DNA of 7,945 bases from Cytophagales bacterium (lineage in GTDB: Bacteria > Bacteroidota > Bacteroidia > Cytophagales > Cyclobacteriaceae): the NCBI GenBank assembly GCA_003537495.1, contig DPSB01000085.1:1-7945 (forward strand). The letters run 5' to 3'. The translations under genes were made by a program, and so were the position numbers. Position 1 is the stretch's first letter. Each line of letters opens with the position of its first letter. Positions 6,341 to 7,945 of the stretch are shown here, in pieces. The notes under the pieces were generated by a model. It was not told the DNA's origin and ran no database searches. It saw only the letters and a program-made list of their open reading frames with translations.

Positions 6341-6372
6341 GCAGAGATTTTTTTGGCAAAAAGAACAGGTTT
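6341..6372 (+). pseudogene. Decayed piece resembling the RAYT 3' end
   Basis: GCAGAGATTTTTTTGGCAAA and the following AAGAACAGG resemble the intact gene's 3' part at about 6215-6240. In frame they give SRDFFGKK, against SARDFFGKK at residues 165-173 of the intact protein. A REP follows directly, as it does behind the intact gene. Only about 30 bases are comparable, so this is a probable but not certain remnant. Confidence 0.5.
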
Positions 6373-6373
6373 A

Positions 6374-6396
6374 GGCACAAGCGTGACGCTTGCGCC
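6374..6396 (-). repeat. REP palindrome 5
   Basis: GGCACAAGCGT and ACGCTTGCGCC flank a central G. It is the exact reverse complement of REP 3. It lies 27 bases beyond the peptidase stop on the minus strand, where its hairpin could stabilise or end the peptidase transcript; no clean T-run follows. Confidence 0.9.
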
Positions 6397-6423
6397 AGAG
6401 ATCGAATTTGTTGGGTGAGGGTA

Positions 6424-7779
6424 CTATCGTATCACCTTCTCCGGAAATACAATCACCGATTCATTTCCGGATTTATCTACAGCCGCTACCCCAAAATTAT
6501 AATTGTCGATTACAATTCCTTCCAGCGTAAAAGTTGATACGTTACCAACAAATCGGGAGTAGTCCCACGTAGGCGAGGTAGTATCGCGCCAGTAAATTTT
6601 ATAACCCGCTACCTTGTCGGCAGGAAGTGCATCCCACGTAAGTTTGGTAGCTGGTTGTACCGCTCCGCCAATGCCTACGTTAGCAGGCGTGGGTGGTGCC
6701 CAGGCAATGCCCGCCATGGTTATCGCGTTTACAGCCGTAAGTTTTTTAGCATAGTCAAAGTTTACACCTTCAATCACATCGCCATACTTAATGCCATTCT
6801 CTACCCGTATGTCCTGATGCTGGCGATGGTAGTTTTCATTTGTTTCCATAATGCGAATGCCTGCATAACCAAGATCATTAAACGGACGGTGATGTCCACC
6901 ACGACCAAAACGATCAAGGCGATAAATCAACATCGGGTTCATTTCGGGCATATACGTTTTGGTTTGCTGATACACATAACGCGCTAATTGACGCGAGATG
7001 CCATCCACTTCACCGCCATACACTCTCCGTTGGTTTCTGCGTTGCTCTGTTTCTGTAACCGGAGTTGGCTCAGAGAAAATACGAAACGAACGATTGTCGA
7101 TAACACCGTTCACACCTTCTATGTTTCCGATCATATCGTTGTTCAATACACCTAAAATATTCCATCCTTTAGCCTGCGCATATTTGGCCAGACCTGCGCC
7201 ACCAAACAATCCTTGTTCTTCTCCCGAAAGGCCAACATAAATAATACTGTGTTTGAATTTATATTTTGATAACACACGCGCAGCTTCAATAGCACCAGCC
7301 ATACCCGTGGCATTGTCGTTGGCACCGGGTGCATCAATCTCAAAGTTCATGGTGTTGCTGGCCCGCGAATCAATATCGCCTGACATGATAATAAAGTTGT
7401 TAGGAAATTCCGTGCCGCGTTGAATGGCTACCACATTTACAATCCAGGCATCATGAGGTACGCGGTTGTTTCCCGCTTTGGTTACAAGGTCTTTTTGATA
7501 AAATACTTCCAAACAGTTGTTACATGCTTTTGAAATGTTGTCGAACTCGCTTTTAATCCATCTGCGGGCAGCGCCAATTCCGCGGGTAGCGGAGACTGTA
7601 TCTGAAAAGGTATTGCGTGTTCCAAAATTTGCCAACGTGCGAATATCTTTTTCGAGGCGTTGAGCAGATACCGCTGAGACAATATCGTAAATACGCATGT
7701 CCACTGGTGGTGGAGTTTGCTGAGCTTGTGCAAGCATGAATATCCCCGAGAAGATAAAAAGAACAATAATTTTTTTCAT
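6424..7779 (-). CDS. Secreted M28-family zinc aminopeptidase with C-terminal Fn3-like domain
   Basis: This 451-aa protein has a cleavable signal peptide (about residues 1-20, ending AQAQ), so it acts in the periplasm or outside. Residues 110-345 form the M28 peptidase domain. Visible metal and catalytic positions are D137 (GDIDS), bridging D155 (PGANDNATG), E187/E188 (SGEEQG), D215 (NNDMIG) and a His in GGHHRPF (H296 or H297). The family normally has His two residues before the first Asp ('H-x-D'); here that residue is D135. Residues about 361-448 resemble a fibronectin type III domain (KLTWDALP, YKIYWRD, FGVAAVDKSGNES). Such domains aid surface or substrate binding. It probably removes N-terminal residues from peptides for nutrition. 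It is transcribed towards the RAYT gene, alone, with a candidate promoter about 20 bases before the ATG. GC content matches the GMC gene, suggesting core DNA. Confidence 0.93.
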   Translation of the reverse strand: MKKIIVLFIFSGIFMLAQAQQTPPPVDMRIYDIVSAVSAQRLEKDIRTLANFGTRNTFSDTVSATRGIGAARRWIKSEFDNISKACNNCLEVFYQKDLVTKAGNNRVPHDAWIVNVVAIQRGTEFPNNFIIMSGDIDSRASNTMNFEIDAPGANDNATGMAGAIEAARVLSKYKFKHSIIYVGLSGEEQGLFGGAGLAKYAQAKGWNILGVLNNDMIGNIEGVNGVIDNRSFRIFSEPTPVTETEQRRNQRRVYGGEVDGISRQLARYVYQQTKTYMPEMNPMLIYRLDRFGRGGHHRPFNDLGYAGIRIMETNENYHRQHQDIRVENGIKYGDVIEGVNFDYAKKLTAVNAITMAGIAWAPPTPANVGIGGAVQPATKLTWDALPADKVAGYKIYWRDTTSPTWDYSRFVGNVSTFTLEGIVIDNYNFGVAAVDKSGNESVIVFPEKVIR

Positions 7780-7798
7780 GGAGGCGAGTTATTACCTG

Positions 7799-7829
7799 CA
7801 AATGAAACTCATTTACCCGAATGGGCAAA
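7799..7829 (-). promoter_or_regulatory. Candidate promoter of the M28 peptidase gene
   Basis: On the minus strand TTTG (7826-7829) is followed after exactly 19 bases by TTCATTTG (7799-7806). The Bacteroidota primary-sigma consensus is TTTG-N19-21-TAnnTTTG, so one base differs. Transcription would start a few bases downstream and leave a short leader before the ATG at 7779. The position and spacing are good, which is why I list it. Confidence 0.4.
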
Positions 7830-7891
7830 TGCTAAAGAGTTTGAACGGTTGAAAATGGAAGCGGGAAGTTTAGGTTTAACCTACATATTCT

Positions 7892-7910
7892 TGGCGCAAG
7901 CATCACGCTT
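7892..7910 (+). repeat. REP palindrome 6 (degenerate)
   Basis: TGGCGCAAGCATCACGCTT matches the forward REP except for one G-to-A change, and its right arm is lost after CTT (CCTAAC follows). The hairpin is therefore shortened. It lies in the 166-base gene-free end of the window. Confidence 0.75.
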
Positions 7911-7925
7911 CCTAACAAATCATTC

Positions 7926-7945
7926 TGGCGCAAGCGTCACGCTTG
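7926..7945 (+). repeat. REP palindrome 7 (cut by window end)
   Basis: The sequence is identical to the first 20 bases of REP 3, and the rest lies outside the window. It is 15 bases from REP 6 and in the same orientation, so the two form a tandem pair. Confidence 0.85.

Larger units (their letters stand above)
5376..6396. mobile_element. RAYT/REP locus (REPtron-like)
   Basis: The block comprises five REP palindromes (5376, 5494, 5646, 6270, 6374), one complete REP-associated tyrosine transposase, a truncated copy of its 5' end and a decayed piece like its 3' end. The REP just upstream of the intact gene (5646-5669) and the one just downstream (6270-6291) are exact inverses over their shared part. 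The transposase is therefore bracketed by an inverted REP pair, as in described RAYT loci. RAYTs are usually domesticated single-copy genes that spread REPs rather than themselves; the flanking fragments show local duplication here. Confidence 0.8.

Noticed and set aside
6286..6537. 83-codon plus-strand gene after the transposase
   Set aside because: It begins inside REP 4, runs through the transposase remnant and REP 5, and ends inside the antisense of the peptidase gene. It has no coherent protein character.
6655..7828. Open frames overlapping the peptidase gene
   Set aside because: They are antisense or out-of-frame shadows of the M28 peptidase, which has a signal peptide and a recognisable metal-site framework.
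5376..7945. CRISPR array
   Set aside because: The recurring ~23-base palindromes are unevenly spaced, occur in both orientations and lie around a RAYT gene, so they are REP elements.

Overview
The window most likely comes from a member of the Bacteroidota, probably a Cytophagales-type bacterium. The clues are the sequence types of the REP-associated transposase and of the M28 peptidase, a TonB-plug-like motif in a small lipoprotein, the lack of convincing Shine-Dalgarno sites, and a promoter-like TTTG-N19-TTCATTTG in front of the peptidase gene. This placement is inference from protein style, not a database match.

Left half (1-3722): AT-rich and accessory in character, with all genes on the plus strand. 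A gene cut by the window edge (1-321) carries a HEPN-like R-x6-H motif. Its last 11 bases overlap the start of a 579-aa AAA/ORC-CDC6-like ATPase gene (311-2050) whose product ends in a zinc ribbon and a helix-hairpin-helix DNA-binding domain. The pair looks like a translationally coupled nuclease/ATPase conflict (defence-like) module. Next come two single small genes: a membrane protein with a beta-rich outer domain (2244-2831) and a small lipoprotein with a TonB-plug-like motif (3060-3605). An imperfect ~105-110 bp repeat follows each of the ATPase, membrane-protein and lipoprotein genes. There are three copies, all in the same orientation, so the region reads like a string of gene-plus-repeat units.

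Middle (3761-5371): a complete FAD-dependent GMC oxidoreductase (choline/alcohol dehydrogenase type) with visibly higher GC, which looks like core genome.

Right part (5376-6396): a complete REP-associated tyrosine transposase (RAYT, 5718-6266) amid its likely cognate REP palindromes. A truncated copy of the transposase 5' end lies upstream and a decayed piece resembling its 3' end lies downstream. The gene-free stretch 5372-5717 is fully occupied by REPs, an inverted repeat and the 5' remnant.

End (6424-7779, minus strand): a secreted M28-family zinc aminopeptidase with a C-terminal fibronectin-III-like domain, in which the first metal-ligand His of the family appears as Asp. A candidate promoter lies just upstream of it. 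Two further REP copies close the window.

The best candidates for something undescribed are the HEPN-like/ATPase-zinc ribbon-HhH pair and the three-copy element that punctuates the genes behind it.
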